Origin: Diaporthe sp. PMI_573
Taxonomy: Eukaryota; Ascomycota; Sordariomycetes; Diaporthales; Diaporthaceae
Assembly (NCBI GenBank): GCA_021399435.1
Contig: JAJTUP010000003.1
Coordinates: 1,674,001 to 1,738,000, forward strand
Direction of reading: 5' to 3'
DNA: 64,000 nucleotides
Shown here: piece by piece, positions 12,825 through 23,400 of the stretch
Layout of the letters: each line of letters opens with the position of its first letter
Position numbering within the stretch: the first letter of the stretch is position 1
Program-made: the position numbers and the translations under genes
The notes under the pieces: generated by a model
The model's input: the letters and a program-made list of their open reading frames with translations, nothing else
Database searches by the model: none
Told to the model about the DNA's origin: nothing

Positions 12825-13241
12825 ATGGGTATCCCTTACTCGAGAGAAATCAACAAGGCATTCGAACAGGTCACACCTCTTGTGGCCGCCGGCTTCCAAG
12901 TCCTTCAAACAACCAAGGACATCTCCATCCTCTTGGCCTGCATTGAAGTCTTAACCTGCGTGCTCTTGGGCTTCGTGCTCCTTGCGCTCATCGGCCTAAT
13001 CTGTACGATAAACCCGGAGCTTGAAAGGGAGAAGGATGAGCTGGTGACGCCCGTCGTGAAGTGGCTGGCGGGCTGGATCTTCTCGTACGGAAGGATAGTA
13101 GGTTGGCTGTTACGGGTCACCATCGTTATGATGACAGCTGGGCTGGGGATCTTCTTTTGGCAAGGGTCGATGGCGGGCGTGAGCGTGCCTGGGACTCCAA
13201 TGGAACATGATGGAGATGGAAAGGAGGAGGCATCAAAGTAG
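12825..13241 (+). CDS. Small two-helix membrane protein, function unknown
   Basis: This is a single-exon frame of 138 residues. I start it at the ATG at 12825 (MGIPYSREINK) because the reading frame upstream has only a TTG. An amphipathic N-terminal part (residues 1-30) precedes a long hydrophobic stretch at about 34-60 (ISILLACIEVLTCVLLGFVL). A charged loop follows (NPELEREKDELVTP), then a second hydrophobic segment at about 88-118 (RIVGWLLRVTIVMMTAGLGI), and an acidic tail. The pattern resembles short conserved fungal membrane proteins that begin MGIPYS, though I know no assigned role. A 5'-UTR intron ending near 12815 (CCACAG) is possible. Confidence 0.7.
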   Translation: MGIPYSREINKAFEQVTPLVAAGFQVLQTTKDISILLACIEVLTCVLLGFVLLALIGLICTINPELEREKDELVTPVVKWLAGWIFSYGRIVGWLLRVTIVMMTAGLGIFFWQGSMAGVSVPGTPMEHDGDGKEEASK

Positions 13242-14091
13242 CAAGCAGTTGTGGGGGTTTCCGAACAAAATGTGTCACATAGTCGAATGTCAGTTACCGG
13301 GTGGCACATTCAATTTCGCATCGATGGTGGCTTCCATGAGGAATGATACTAATAATACTTACTACAAGAGTAGTAAACTATCCTTACAACGGCTTTGCGC
13401 ATTGTCTGGCAGATGCTATGTGGTTATGATTGGGAGACCTGGTAACTTGGTTTCAATACCGTGACTACTCTATCTCACTCATCCTGCATATCTGGAGGGG
13501 ACCATCCCGACTAAGGCATTGTTCGAGAACACATACTACTGTATATCACCACATGTTTCCTACTATGGACAGAATTTTAAGAGAGGAGACAGCTAAGAGC
13601 AATACTAACAGAGTGCCTCTGACATTCCACAGAGTTCACCTCGAGTTTGCGGGTGTGAGCCATGTTGGCAGTTCTACTCCTAGATTGCACATTTGTCGGC
13701 ATTGGACATGCCATTTTGAGTTGAATCGTCTTGTTGAGCAACCGATACTCTACATCAACTATTGGTAGCCATGGACTCTAACCGCGATATTTGCCAAATT
13801 GAACGTGTGATATTTGTTTCATCGCCAGGGAAATGGATGTGCTCACTAAACAAGTTAGCCCCCCGGCTCTGCTGACGTGCGTCTGCACGAACGGGGGGCT
13901 GGAATTTGCTCGCAAGCAACAGCGCCTGCCTAATTTATGGATGCGCTTGGCTACATAGTGATGGATGCCTACAGTAGCGTCCATCGCGTTCCTGTTGCCG
14001 CCCCCTTAAATGCTCGACAATGCACTGCCATTCAAACTGCCAATAACCTCTTTTGCCAACAAGTGTGGATACAACAGCACCGAAATCTGTC
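13242..14091. other. Intergenic, no gene recognised
   Basis: This separates the small membrane protein gene from the F-box-like gene and presumably holds the latter's promoter. I see no reading frame with family features. Confidence 0.5.
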
Positions 14092-15990
14092 ATGGCTTCA
14101 CCAACCGGGAGCCAGGGTACTACCACAACCCTTCCGACGAGTGAGGACAGATGCTTTATTGCAGCCCTGTCAACTGACCTCATCTATCATATCATTGATT
14201 TTATTCCCTATGAATCTCAACTCGACTTTGCGCGCACTTGCAAAAGACTTGCAGACTGCTCTAGCCGGGTTTTGAAGCGTCACCAAGAAGCTTTCAAGGA
14301 GTACCGGGTAGTATCAGACATTTCCCCAGTCACCATCCCAACATTGCTACGTAGCGTCTGTGGACGCGCTGACCCAATCTTCGCCTGGCATGTCCGATCG
14401 ATCGAGATCTGGTATGATCGCACAAGCTGGCTGGACTGGAAATCGCTGCATTTCAACCAGCCTCTCCGTGGGGAAGACATGGACGTTGACAGCATCCCCT
14501 GGAACTGGCAAGCTGATGAGATAGAGGAGTATCTGGAAGACATCAAGGGTCAACTCGTTGCGATGATTGATGATGGTGACGAGGAAATATGCATTGAGGC
14601 CCGCGAGCATTTCAAAGATGGTCTCGACGGCATTCTCAAGGCGCTCGTCATCGCATATTGCCCCAGACTCAGGGATGTCAAATTCGTCACGCACGAGCAC
14701 AGGGAGAAGTCCACGCTTGGCTGGCTCAGAAGGCTAATCCAGGGCAACATCCTATATGGCAACCACTGGCCTCCTGGTCTTTGCAACATCCAGAATGTTG
14801 CCGTTGGCGTCGAGTCAGACACGTGGATGACGACACGGCACACAGAGAGCGATCAAGGTCATCTGGACGGAACGAACAAGTCCATGGAAGTCTTGTCCAC
14901 TTTACTGCGCCTACCTCGCCTCACCTCGATCTATTACAACGATCTCCGGCGCACAGGCTGGGACGACGAAACCGATTTCGAGTCACATACACTAATTCCT
15001 ATGCATTCTTCCACGGTCAAGCATATCTTCCTTGACGACTGCGGTGACATGCCACATTCCTTCCGCCACGCGCTTCCTCGTGCCCCGCACGCCCTTGAGA
15101 CCTTTACGCTCCGCGCCGGTCACTCCGGCGACCGCATGGATGATGCTGACGGGCTCGTCCAGGGCCTCTGCGAAGCGCAGAACAACTCCTTGCATACCCT
15201 GATGTTTTACGGGCCATACAACTACCATGAGATCCATGGGTATCGATGTAACGTCTACCGCAACGAAGAGCTCAACGAATCGAGATACAATCTGGAGACG
15301 GTGGCTATCGATATCTCGGATGTGGATTTGGACTGCTTCTACTCAATGTCTGGGGAGGAGATGACGGAAGAAGAAAACCACAAATACTTCATCAAGTGGT
15401 TCCGCGAAATAGCATTCCCTGAAACCACTCAAAGGCTCGTGTTCTGGGGTAGAGCCGATGGATGTCATATGCCAGGATGCACTGGCAGGGGCATGTTCCT
15501 CGACTGGCTGGAAGACGCACTGATCAACGTCATTGAGTCATGGCGCTGGAAGGAAGGGTGGGACTCAGCAGACGAAGAAGAGTTTGACAAGCTTTCCACT
15601 GCTTATGAGTCCTTTCTGCCAGATTTGAAAGCTATCTATCTCGAAGAAATCGAGCACCAGCACAAGAGGTCGGAACGTCATGGGACTAAGGAACCAGAGA
15701 CGGACAAGGTCTACTTCAGGAGACTTGTTGAGGTGGCTAAAGAGGCGGGGATTGATGTTTATACGCTGACCAATCGCGCGCCGGTGACACACTCATATGA
15801 CTTTCCTACTGCGCCGGACAAGTATGATCTGAGATCTGGACCATGGTGGGAGCGGAGAGATGAGACTAAGGATTGGGTGTTCGACGTTTACAAGGGGAGA
15901 AGAGTGCCTCCTGGGTGTGGCAAGTGTGACAAGTGCGAGCAGTGTTTGGGCGAATACACGAAAGAGCTGTGGGAGTCTCTGAACGAATGA
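14092..15990 (+). CDS. F-box-like domain protein
   Basis: This is an intronless frame of 632 residues. The first ATG is at 14092 (MASPTGSQG), and the open frame extends upstream only to a TTG. Near residues 22-65 the sequence LSTDLIYHIIDFIPYESQLD, followed by FARTCKRLADC, matches the F-box consensus (LP-x-[DE]-[IL]-[IL] and the later LR..C+R pattern). That suggests a Skp1-binding receptor of an SCF ligase. The rest is a long acidic region without clear repeats, of the kind found in many fungal F-box proteins that have degenerate leucine-rich C-termini. Near the C-terminus, CGKCDKCEQC at about 610-620 forms two CxxC pairs that could bind a metal. The substrate is unknown. No signal peptide or membrane helix was seen. 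Confidence 0.78.
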   Translation: MASPTGSQGTTTTLPTSEDRCFIAALSTDLIYHIIDFIPYESQLDFARTCKRLADCSSRVLKRHQEAFKEYRVVSDISPVTIPTLLRSVCGRADPIFAWHVRSIEIWYDRTSWLDWKSLHFNQPLRGEDMDVDSIPWNWQADEIEEYLEDIKGQLVAMIDDGDEEICIEAREHFKDGLDGILKALVIAYCPRLRDVKFVTHEHREKSTLGWLRRLIQGNILYGNHWPPGLCNIQNVAVGVESDTWMTTRHTESDQGHLDGTNKSMEVLSTLLRLPRLTSIYYNDLRRTGWDDETDFESHTLIPMHSSTVKHIFLDDCGDMPHSFRHALPRAPHALETFTLRAGHSGDRMDDADGLVQGLCEAQNNSLHTLMFYGPYNYHEIHGYRCNVYRNEELNESRYNLETVAIDISDVDLDCFYSMSGEEMTEEENHKYFIKWFREIAFPETTQRLVFWGRADGCHMPGCTGRGMFLDWLEDALINVIESWRWKEGWDSADEEEFDKLSTAYESFLPDLKAIYLEEIEHQHKRSERHGTKEPETDKVYFRRLVEVAKEAGIDVYTLTNRAPVTHSYDFPTAPDKYDLRSGPWWERRDETKDWVFDVYKGRRVPPGCGKCDKCEQCLGEYTKELWESLNE

Positions 15991-18865
15991 GCATAGGAGA
16001 AGCTTGGTCACAGTCCTTTCCAGGCACGTAGTTTACAAGAGCGCAGGTACATAAGTCCGAATCGCTGCCTCACCCCGTACCTTTGTCTGTCGTTCAAAAT
16101 GCGTTTCCCGAGTTTTTCTTTTCTATTTCAAACCCGACAAAATAAAGCTTCATGTGCTGGGCCTGGCTGTCCAAATCCAAGTAACGAGCTCGCCGAAAGA
16201 CACGTGCTGCGTTTTCGGTGGAAACTTGTTTTATCAACAAGCGATGCAAGTCAGACATCTTCTGTCATACGTTCGAACGGCCTCTGTTGCTGCCGCCAAC
16301 CCCAAAACTTCAACGGTGAGACCTTTCATGTCTTCATTTCCGCCAAAAGCGAATTTGAACTTGGACTTGCCAAGTTCGCTGCCTTATTCACCAACATGCA
16401 TCCAAAAGCGTATAGCCTGTACGACACTTATTATCGCAGGATAATCTAGCGCTGAGGTCTTGTCATTGCGGCCCTCCACCATTTCCAGCCATATATTGCA
16501 CCGTGTAACAGGTACTTGGGACCGGCATCCCCGACGCCATTCGGATGAGAGCCTTACCACGACGCCTGCGTCACGTTTGCACACGAAACCGAGTTCCAAC
16601 TTGGCATCGGATGTTGTCCAGGACACAAACAAGGCCGAAAGATACGGCGGCAGCAAATCGACGTGGAAAACAGCGCCGCGGTGAAAAGAGAAGCAAGTGA
16701 TAGGTGTACTGTCAGACCTTGGCTGTTCGCCTAATCACGCTCCTTCTTCTTCTGGTCAGGTTGATTTCCCTCTTCGTCTCTAGACAGCAGAAAAATAAAC
16801 ACTCAACAGACCGGTCGGGTTCCAGGGGCCAATGTAAGCTTGATCGTGATGGGGAACTCTGGACCCTGCATATGCAGCTGCAAGCCACAATCGAACGTGT
16901 CCCATCTGAGATTTGTCCTCTGCAGGATCTGGCAGAGTAGTAGCTGCGTGGACCCTGCAACGCCTATGTGCTCGACGTCAAATGCAAGTCAGATGTGGCC
17001 CTGGTCCAGAGCCCTCTGTCTGCGGGGGTTCCTCAGAATTGCTGTGGACCGTGCCGGCCTCGTGGCACAGCGCGAGATGTGCAACCCACGGATCAAATTG
17101 CTTGATTACTGATCCTCATACTGAAACAGCAAGATCTGTGCTACTTAAGAGGGCACTATTGGTAGGGCAAAACGAAAGCTCCGGACCCTGTCTGGTTTTA
17201 GTTATCTAGTTGTTACATCCCATGTTCGGAGGGAAGTTTCGTAAACTCGGTTCATTATGAAGTTCACCAGTAGGCAGGCTATGTGAACATCCTTGCTGGG
17301 CTGTAATTTCGTGTTTCGACGCACGTTCTTCATCTTCAGTACTTTGTTGAGATGGAATGGCTGCAAAAGGGTGTTGCCCATCGTGATCACTTTGCATAGG
17401 CCTGCATAAGGGAGTCTTTCGGATCAGAAGCCGTTGCCAATGGTTGGGGAGGCACAAGTCTTCTTGGTGCTTCGATCATGCGATGGACGGGATCCTTCAT
17501 TCCACGGTCATGCAGTTAGGTCCCGAAGAAAGCGGCAGGGCGCCAGCCACCGTCAGCCCTGATTCCCATCAACCCGGTCAGGTCCTCCAGATCGTTACTT
17601 TTAGGCGTACCATTACCTCATTTTCTCACCAGGTTACCAAGGCACCGCGTGAAGGGACTTCCACGCATTTGTGCCTTGTCAAATCGGCGGGTTTGTTCCG
17701 CGAGTCACCGCTTATCTGCAAATCTTACTTTTTCTCAATGTTGTGTACCTACTTTGCATGATTATGATACCATGAGGGAACCATGCTGCGGAGAAGTTTT
17801 GAAAGGCACACAGGGCCCCAGCCACAGATTCGCAATAGTGACGAGCACCTGAGCTCCACCAAGACCCGCGTTCCATGTTGACAAGGAACGAAGCAAAAGG
17901 TACAAGCAGGATAGAGCCAGTGTAATGGGACTTTGCGTACCTCTCGTACACATATGAACGAGTATGCGTGAATTGGACAATACATGAGGAAAGGTAGGGT
18001 CGCGTTGAAAACTCGTTGGACGACGACATGCGTAAAGTTGACATGTACATGTAGTATTACTGGAGAAAAGTCCAGAACATGATCATGCCGAACTCCGGGG
18101 AGCCTGGTCCGTCAAGCCCCACGAACCGCGGTGGAGATACATGGAAAGGATCGCAACCCGCTTCGACACTAGAGCTAGTTGTGTGGAACTGATTGGTCTT
18201 TTTCAAAGGGGACAGACGATACACGTCGAGCATGCGGCTCTGTTGAGGGGCGTGTAAGACTCAGACTGTATTCAGCCATGTATAGTGAGATCATCCGAGA
18301 GTTTTCGGGGCACATCAATGGCTGTGAAGCCATAGGGTGTCTAGCCGCTACATCCACGACCTACACGTTCATTCTTAGAATATAAACCTCGTTCTTCCCT
18401 TCAAATGTGATTTCAAGATTCCAAATATCACTGTTGGGAACACCTTTGCCTTCAAAATCCTCCCCTTGTTCACATCTGCCAGCATACACGTGTGCCATTT
18501 GCCATTTGGCAAGTGACCTGATTCACAAACAAATCCAGCTTTGACGGATAAATCAGTCGGTGTACTGAATCAGTGTCTGAAGATGGCATCAGCCACATAT
18601 GTAAGTGAATGGCCCAGGTGCCCTGAGCCAGTCACGGTGAAAGCGTTGGCCACCGTTTGAACCGAGTCGCTTTGTATCAGAATCTGCACCTCTCGACTAT
18701 ATCAACTGATATCCCTCACTTTTTATGAGTTTTCTCAGCATTCTTCATTGCTCAACCAGAGATCCATATCCATTATCACACCAATTGGCAATATCCACAA
18801 TACAGCCAATCACCCTTCCATCACCTTTCCCAACACTTCACATAACCTTCAACCAGTATCGCAAC
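15991..18865. other. Intergenic, no gene recognised
   Basis: This is a 2.9-kb interval with short overlapping frames only. A minus-strand frame at 17206-17457 starts with TTG and lacks a supported upstream exon, so I do not call it. The final 150 bases probably include the velvet gene's leader. Confidence 0.45.
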
Positions 18866-19510
18866 ATGATGTCGGATGAAACACCAGCTGACAACCCCGG
18901 CTCCTCTTCACAGGCCCAATCATCTGGTATCAAGGTCCACATCGTGGTTCAGCCACCGGAAAGGGTCGGGGTCAGGCGAAGGCTCGTCCCACCTCTGGTC
19001 GCGCGTACTGACAACCCGCAACTCCTTGACGACTTTATGTCCGGCAGGAAGCACGTCTTCGCAACATTAATGCTCACAGCCAGTAATGGAGCCGACGCAA
19101 CTTCTAACCTGCGTGGCACTTACAGCAGGGACGGGCAGGGTGTCAACCTATACCCCAAGAACAGCAAGAAGAAAGGAGGAGGCAGCAGCAGCAGCAGTCA
19201 GAGACCACACCAGTGGATCTATTTCATCTTCCCCGGACTTTCGGTTTCGGAACCAGGCATGTACAGCTTGACAGTGTGTGTCAATACACTGGCACTACCT
19301 GATGCCTTCATGACTACCGTGGGATGGAAGGCATCACGGGTAATCACCATCGTGAACGAGGCTGTTCCACCCGGAAGACCTAGTAAGTTTTTCGTAGTCA
19401 GTGTAGTGTTAGAAAGGACTCGAGAAGAATGCTGACTGGTTCTAGGCTCTGAAGAGCGGCAGACTCTGCAGACATTGGAAGAACAGCATCTCTACAACCC
19501 AAACGATTGA
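18866..19510 (+). CDS. Short velvet-domain protein
   Basis: The coding sequence is join(18866..19382, 19446..19510), giving 193 residues. The single 63-nt intron (GTAAGT, TCTAG) closes in frame. A velvet-like domain covers most of the protein: the N-terminal strand IKVHIVVQPPERVGVRRRLV (about 20-40), PPLVAR, FATLMLTAS, GTYSRDG, then WIYFIFPGLSVSEPGMYSL (about 119-137), and the closing SRVITIVNEAVPP. Velvet proteins (VeA, VelB, VelC, VosA) are DNA-binding regulators that couple light and development to secondary metabolism, acting as dimers in the nucleus. A Lys/Gly/Ser-rich insertion (KKKGGGSSSSSQ, about residue 105) sits in the core. An ATG further upstream in frame (18725) would add 47 residues, but that segment looks like a leader. 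Length is at the low end for the family, and no long activation region is present. It cannot be assigned to one velvet class. Confidence 0.75.
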
Positions 19511-20451
19511 TTGGAGTCTGCTCGGTTCTTACTACGGTTGCTCAGCTTGCTGTGCGTTTATTTTTTATTCCTTGGTGCTTCTTGTGGGCCGGAGAATGAT
19601 GGTGGAGGAGTTTTGGCACCTGGGTCGAAGGTCTTGGAGCAGCAGTATAGTGTTAGTGCCTATATTCAGAGCATTGGATAAGTTAAATTTGTCCCTGCAT
19701 GAGGGTCCTCAGTCTTCATGACACCAAATGCCAAGTAGCTCTAGCATCTGCTAGACTTCTACTGCGAATTACCAAGTGAAAAAAACGGCGTATTCTACTC
19801 ACCCAAGGTAAAGTCCGTATTTTGTCTGCACCTATACATGTCCGTATATACAATTCAAAACATGAGGAACTTTTCGTTCTGTGGTTCAAGCTATGTGTCC
19901 AAGAAATAGTTTGTATGAAAACAGGCAAGTCATACGAATGGGGAGGAGAACATAGGATAGCTAGCCAAAATCATCCATAATTGTGGGTGAGCGAGGAACA
20001 AATCCCGGGCACTCTTCGCTGCCACGCTGCCAATAGCTGTGACAGGAGTCAGATTTATCATGCAGCAGCACCTTTTATCGAGTTTTCGCGTCAACAGCAA
20101 CGCTATACAGTAGCGACGGAGTGGTGGTTGGTGGTGGCTGGTCATTCCAGGCACATAACAAAGGAGCTGTTGGACAGTCATGGGATGAGAGTTCTTGACA
20201 ACACAGCCATACACTTCAACACGAGCAAAGTGTAAGGTCAAACACTGTCATCCCATTGTACAGGGTCTACTGTTCTAGAACTAGGATCCCATCTCTCTAA
20301 ATCAAGCTTGCTGTTGTGCAGAAAAGGAACCATGAACCTGTGTAGAAACGCCATGCGAGGAAGGACAAGTAGCCACCATCGTTTCGTACAGGCCACCACC
20401 CAGGGAACCAAGTAAAAAAATAATAACACAACTCAAGTCTTATCATCCCGC
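19511..20451. other. Intergenic, 3' to 3' spacer
   Basis: This lies between the converging velvet-domain gene and acc1. A short A-rich tract (around 20413) lies just downstream of the acc1 stop. I see no other gene. Confidence 0.5.
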
Positions 20452-23400
20452 TTATGATGAAAGCTGCTTAAGCAGGGCTTCCTTCTCCTCGATGGGCAGA
20501 TTGCTCAACGCCGCCCGGACACCCTCAAACGCCGTCTTATCAACCAACAGCTCCGCGATGTGCGCTTGTGTGGCCTCCACCTTCAGGGCAGCGACCTTGT
20601 CATTGACCTGTTGACGGTGCTCCTCATACCAAACCGCCACCTCGCGGTCCTTGGTGTCAAACTCGGGCACCCCACTCCAAGCCTGCAGCTTGGCGAGGTG
20701 GTGGGTGCGAAGGGCGGCAGGGTCCTTGGTAACAGACCCAGTGGAGCTTGTCGCGGCTGCCATGCGGCGCAGGATGTACTCCTCATTGAGTCTCCTGCGC
20801 ACACGCCAGTAGAAGAAGCGACGGCTGTTGGTCCACTCAAGCTGGTCACGGATCACACCCTTGGCCTTCATGCGTCCCGATCGGTCGTGCAGGTCGGCGA
20901 ATTGCAGGCTGATCTGGGTGTAGACGGGCAAGATCAGCTCTTCGCGGGCAGTAATCTCCTTGTGAATGGATTCAAGCTCGTCCTTGCTAGCATTGCTCGC
21001 TTGCGCCTCGGCCAGCTTCTTCTTGAGGGAAGCGTAAACGGCGTCGTTGCGGGCCATGTTCTGGAGCTGCTTGTCTTTGCGGAACTTGATACCGACAATA
21101 CCCTCAGGCTCCAGGACACCACCACGGGCCTCGACATCGGCGTACATCTCCATAGCCACAGGGTTAATGGTAGGATCGACCACGACCCAGGACCCTCCAC
21201 GCAGCTCGCCATAGGGAGGAATGTACACGAAGATGGGCTGCTCGTACTTGACGAGGGCGTCCACGATGAACGAACCGTACTTCAGGACCTCGTTGTACAT
21301 GTCGCGCTGACCACCAGAGAAACCACGCCAGTTCGCGAGGATCATCAGAGGCAGCTGCTCACCGTAATTGAAATCGTTGATGGCTTGGGCAGTCTTGAAA
21401 GCCGAGTTGGGGTACCAGACGCCACCAGCCTCTTGGCTGACCTGCTCAATCGAGTCAGGATTGGCAGGGTCAGCTGGCGTGACGTTTTCAACGGACCGGG
21501 TCTCGACAGCAATGACACCCATGGGAATGCCGCTGAGGCGCGCACGACCGACGACGACTGTGCGGGCCCATCCTCCAAGGGTCTCGACAAACGAGTCCTT
21601 GTCGAACAAGCCGGGCTGGAAGTCGTCTCCCTCCTGCTTACCGGCAATCATCCAGCGGACGTCATATGGCTGTCGGGGAACGGGAGTGAAAACGACGTCG
21701 CGGTCCCACGCATCGGCGCTGGGCGAGATCGGGACAGGGTTGTTACGTTTGTCGGGCACGTAGGACATCCACTGGACAATCTTGGAAATACCAGCCATGT
21801 CGTCCTCGGCGGTCATATGCGACACACCGTTTCTGTACATGATCTGGGTGCCACCAAGTTGCAGGTTGGAAGTGTAAACCTCGCGGCCGAGCAGATTGTT
21901 GAGGGCGGGAGCACCCGTGAGGATGATCGGCTGACCCTCAACCTGGACAGCACGTTGACCGAGGCGGACAAGGTAGGCGCCAATACCTGGGGCGGATTAG
22001 TAAAATGCCAAGACTACAGTTCACAGGAATGCGCGACTTACCAACAGAGCGGCATGTGACCAGTGTGCAAGTGAAGATGTCGTTGTAGGCGCGACTGGTG
22101 GCACCGGCAATAAGACCAGAGCCGCGCAGACACTCGACACCAAGGCCATCCTCCTTGCCGATAATGGTTGTGATCTTGTGGCGCTTCTCACCGTCCTCGA
22201 CAATCTCCTCAGTGAGGACCGAGCCTTCGAAACGCTTCTTTGCTTCGTCATCCAGGTACAAGTACTTGAAGCCAGCCTCCTGCTTGTTGGGGTCATTGAA
22301 CGCAACTTTGAAGTGAGACATGAGCTCGTTCGCAACACCAAGACGGGCACCGGAGTTGGCAGACAGGTAAATACGGGGAACGCCTAGCTTGCGCGCCAGC
22401 TCAGTGCACTTGTTGAAATAGTGGTCCTCCTTGGGACCGAAGGACCCGATTTGGTAGGTGATGTCGTTCGAGATCAGCACGAACCTTCGGCCACGAGGGT
22501 ACTCGGGAGTGCGGGCGTTAATCAGCCAACCGACCATACCGTGGGTGTTTGTGCCCGGCTCACGAGAGACCTCAGCAAGCTTATCGGTGTCGTCAAGGAC
22601 AAGCTCAGAGTAGTCGATGCAGTCACCCACAGGTGGCTGCTTCTCGGCCAGTGAGGGGGTGACCTTGACAGCCTCGGCCCAGGAGTTCTGAATGGCCTGA
22701 CGGAAGAGCTCGGGGAAATCGTACACATATTGCGTGCCCATGAGATGGGCCTTGTAACGCTTGGGCTGGAGCTGGTTCTTGGTTGGGTAGGGCGTAGAGA
22801 CGGGGAGCAAGTGCATAGCTCCTATCTTGGTGGTGCCACCAAGGGAGTTGAAGACCCACTCGCCCTTCTCGGATTTGCGTTCCGCATACACCTCAACCTG
22901 GACGACGAAACCAGAAGTGTTGGTGATGACGACACGCAACGGGTATGGCGTGCCAGTGTTGGGATCCGTGCAGATAATGCGGATCTCAACCTGTGCGACA
23001 CGGAGACGCCATCCTCGTGGCCCGAAACGATCAAGGAATCCTTGGAGGGAGTACTCAACCTCGCGAGGGTGCAATTGGAAGACCGGCGTGAAGTTGATGA
23101 ACAGGTGGTTCAAGTCAGAATTGTTGTTGCCAATGATCTCCAGAGCATCAAAGATGTCGTTGATGACTCGATCAGCCTCGGAGATCAAGTACTCAGCTGT
23201 GGGGATCTCGTCACGGAGCCTGCCAGGTCTGATAACCGCACGTGTGAAATAACGCTTGTCTGCGTCGTTCTCTTTGGCTACAGCCTCATACACGTGAATG
23301 TTCTTGTTTTCGGTGAAGACTGGCTTGATTCTGAACTTGGACAACCGGTTGAGCTCCAGCTGGAAGGCCAGTGCTGGTTCGTTGTGTCGAATGCTGTCGT

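Noticed and set aside
17206..17457. Minus-strand frame of 83 codons, hydrophilic
   Set aside because: It starts with TTG, lacks a supported upstream exon and has no recognisable features.
18725..18865. 47-codon N-terminal extension of the velvet protein
   Set aside because: In-frame but Ser/Thr/Pro-rich in the manner of a leader, with no velvet features. The ATG at 18866 gives a more usual N-terminus.
20560..22059. Long open frame of 499 codons on the plus strand
   Set aside because: It is wholly antisense to acc1. The GC-rich third positions of acc1 leave the opposite strand open, and the predicted protein has no family features.
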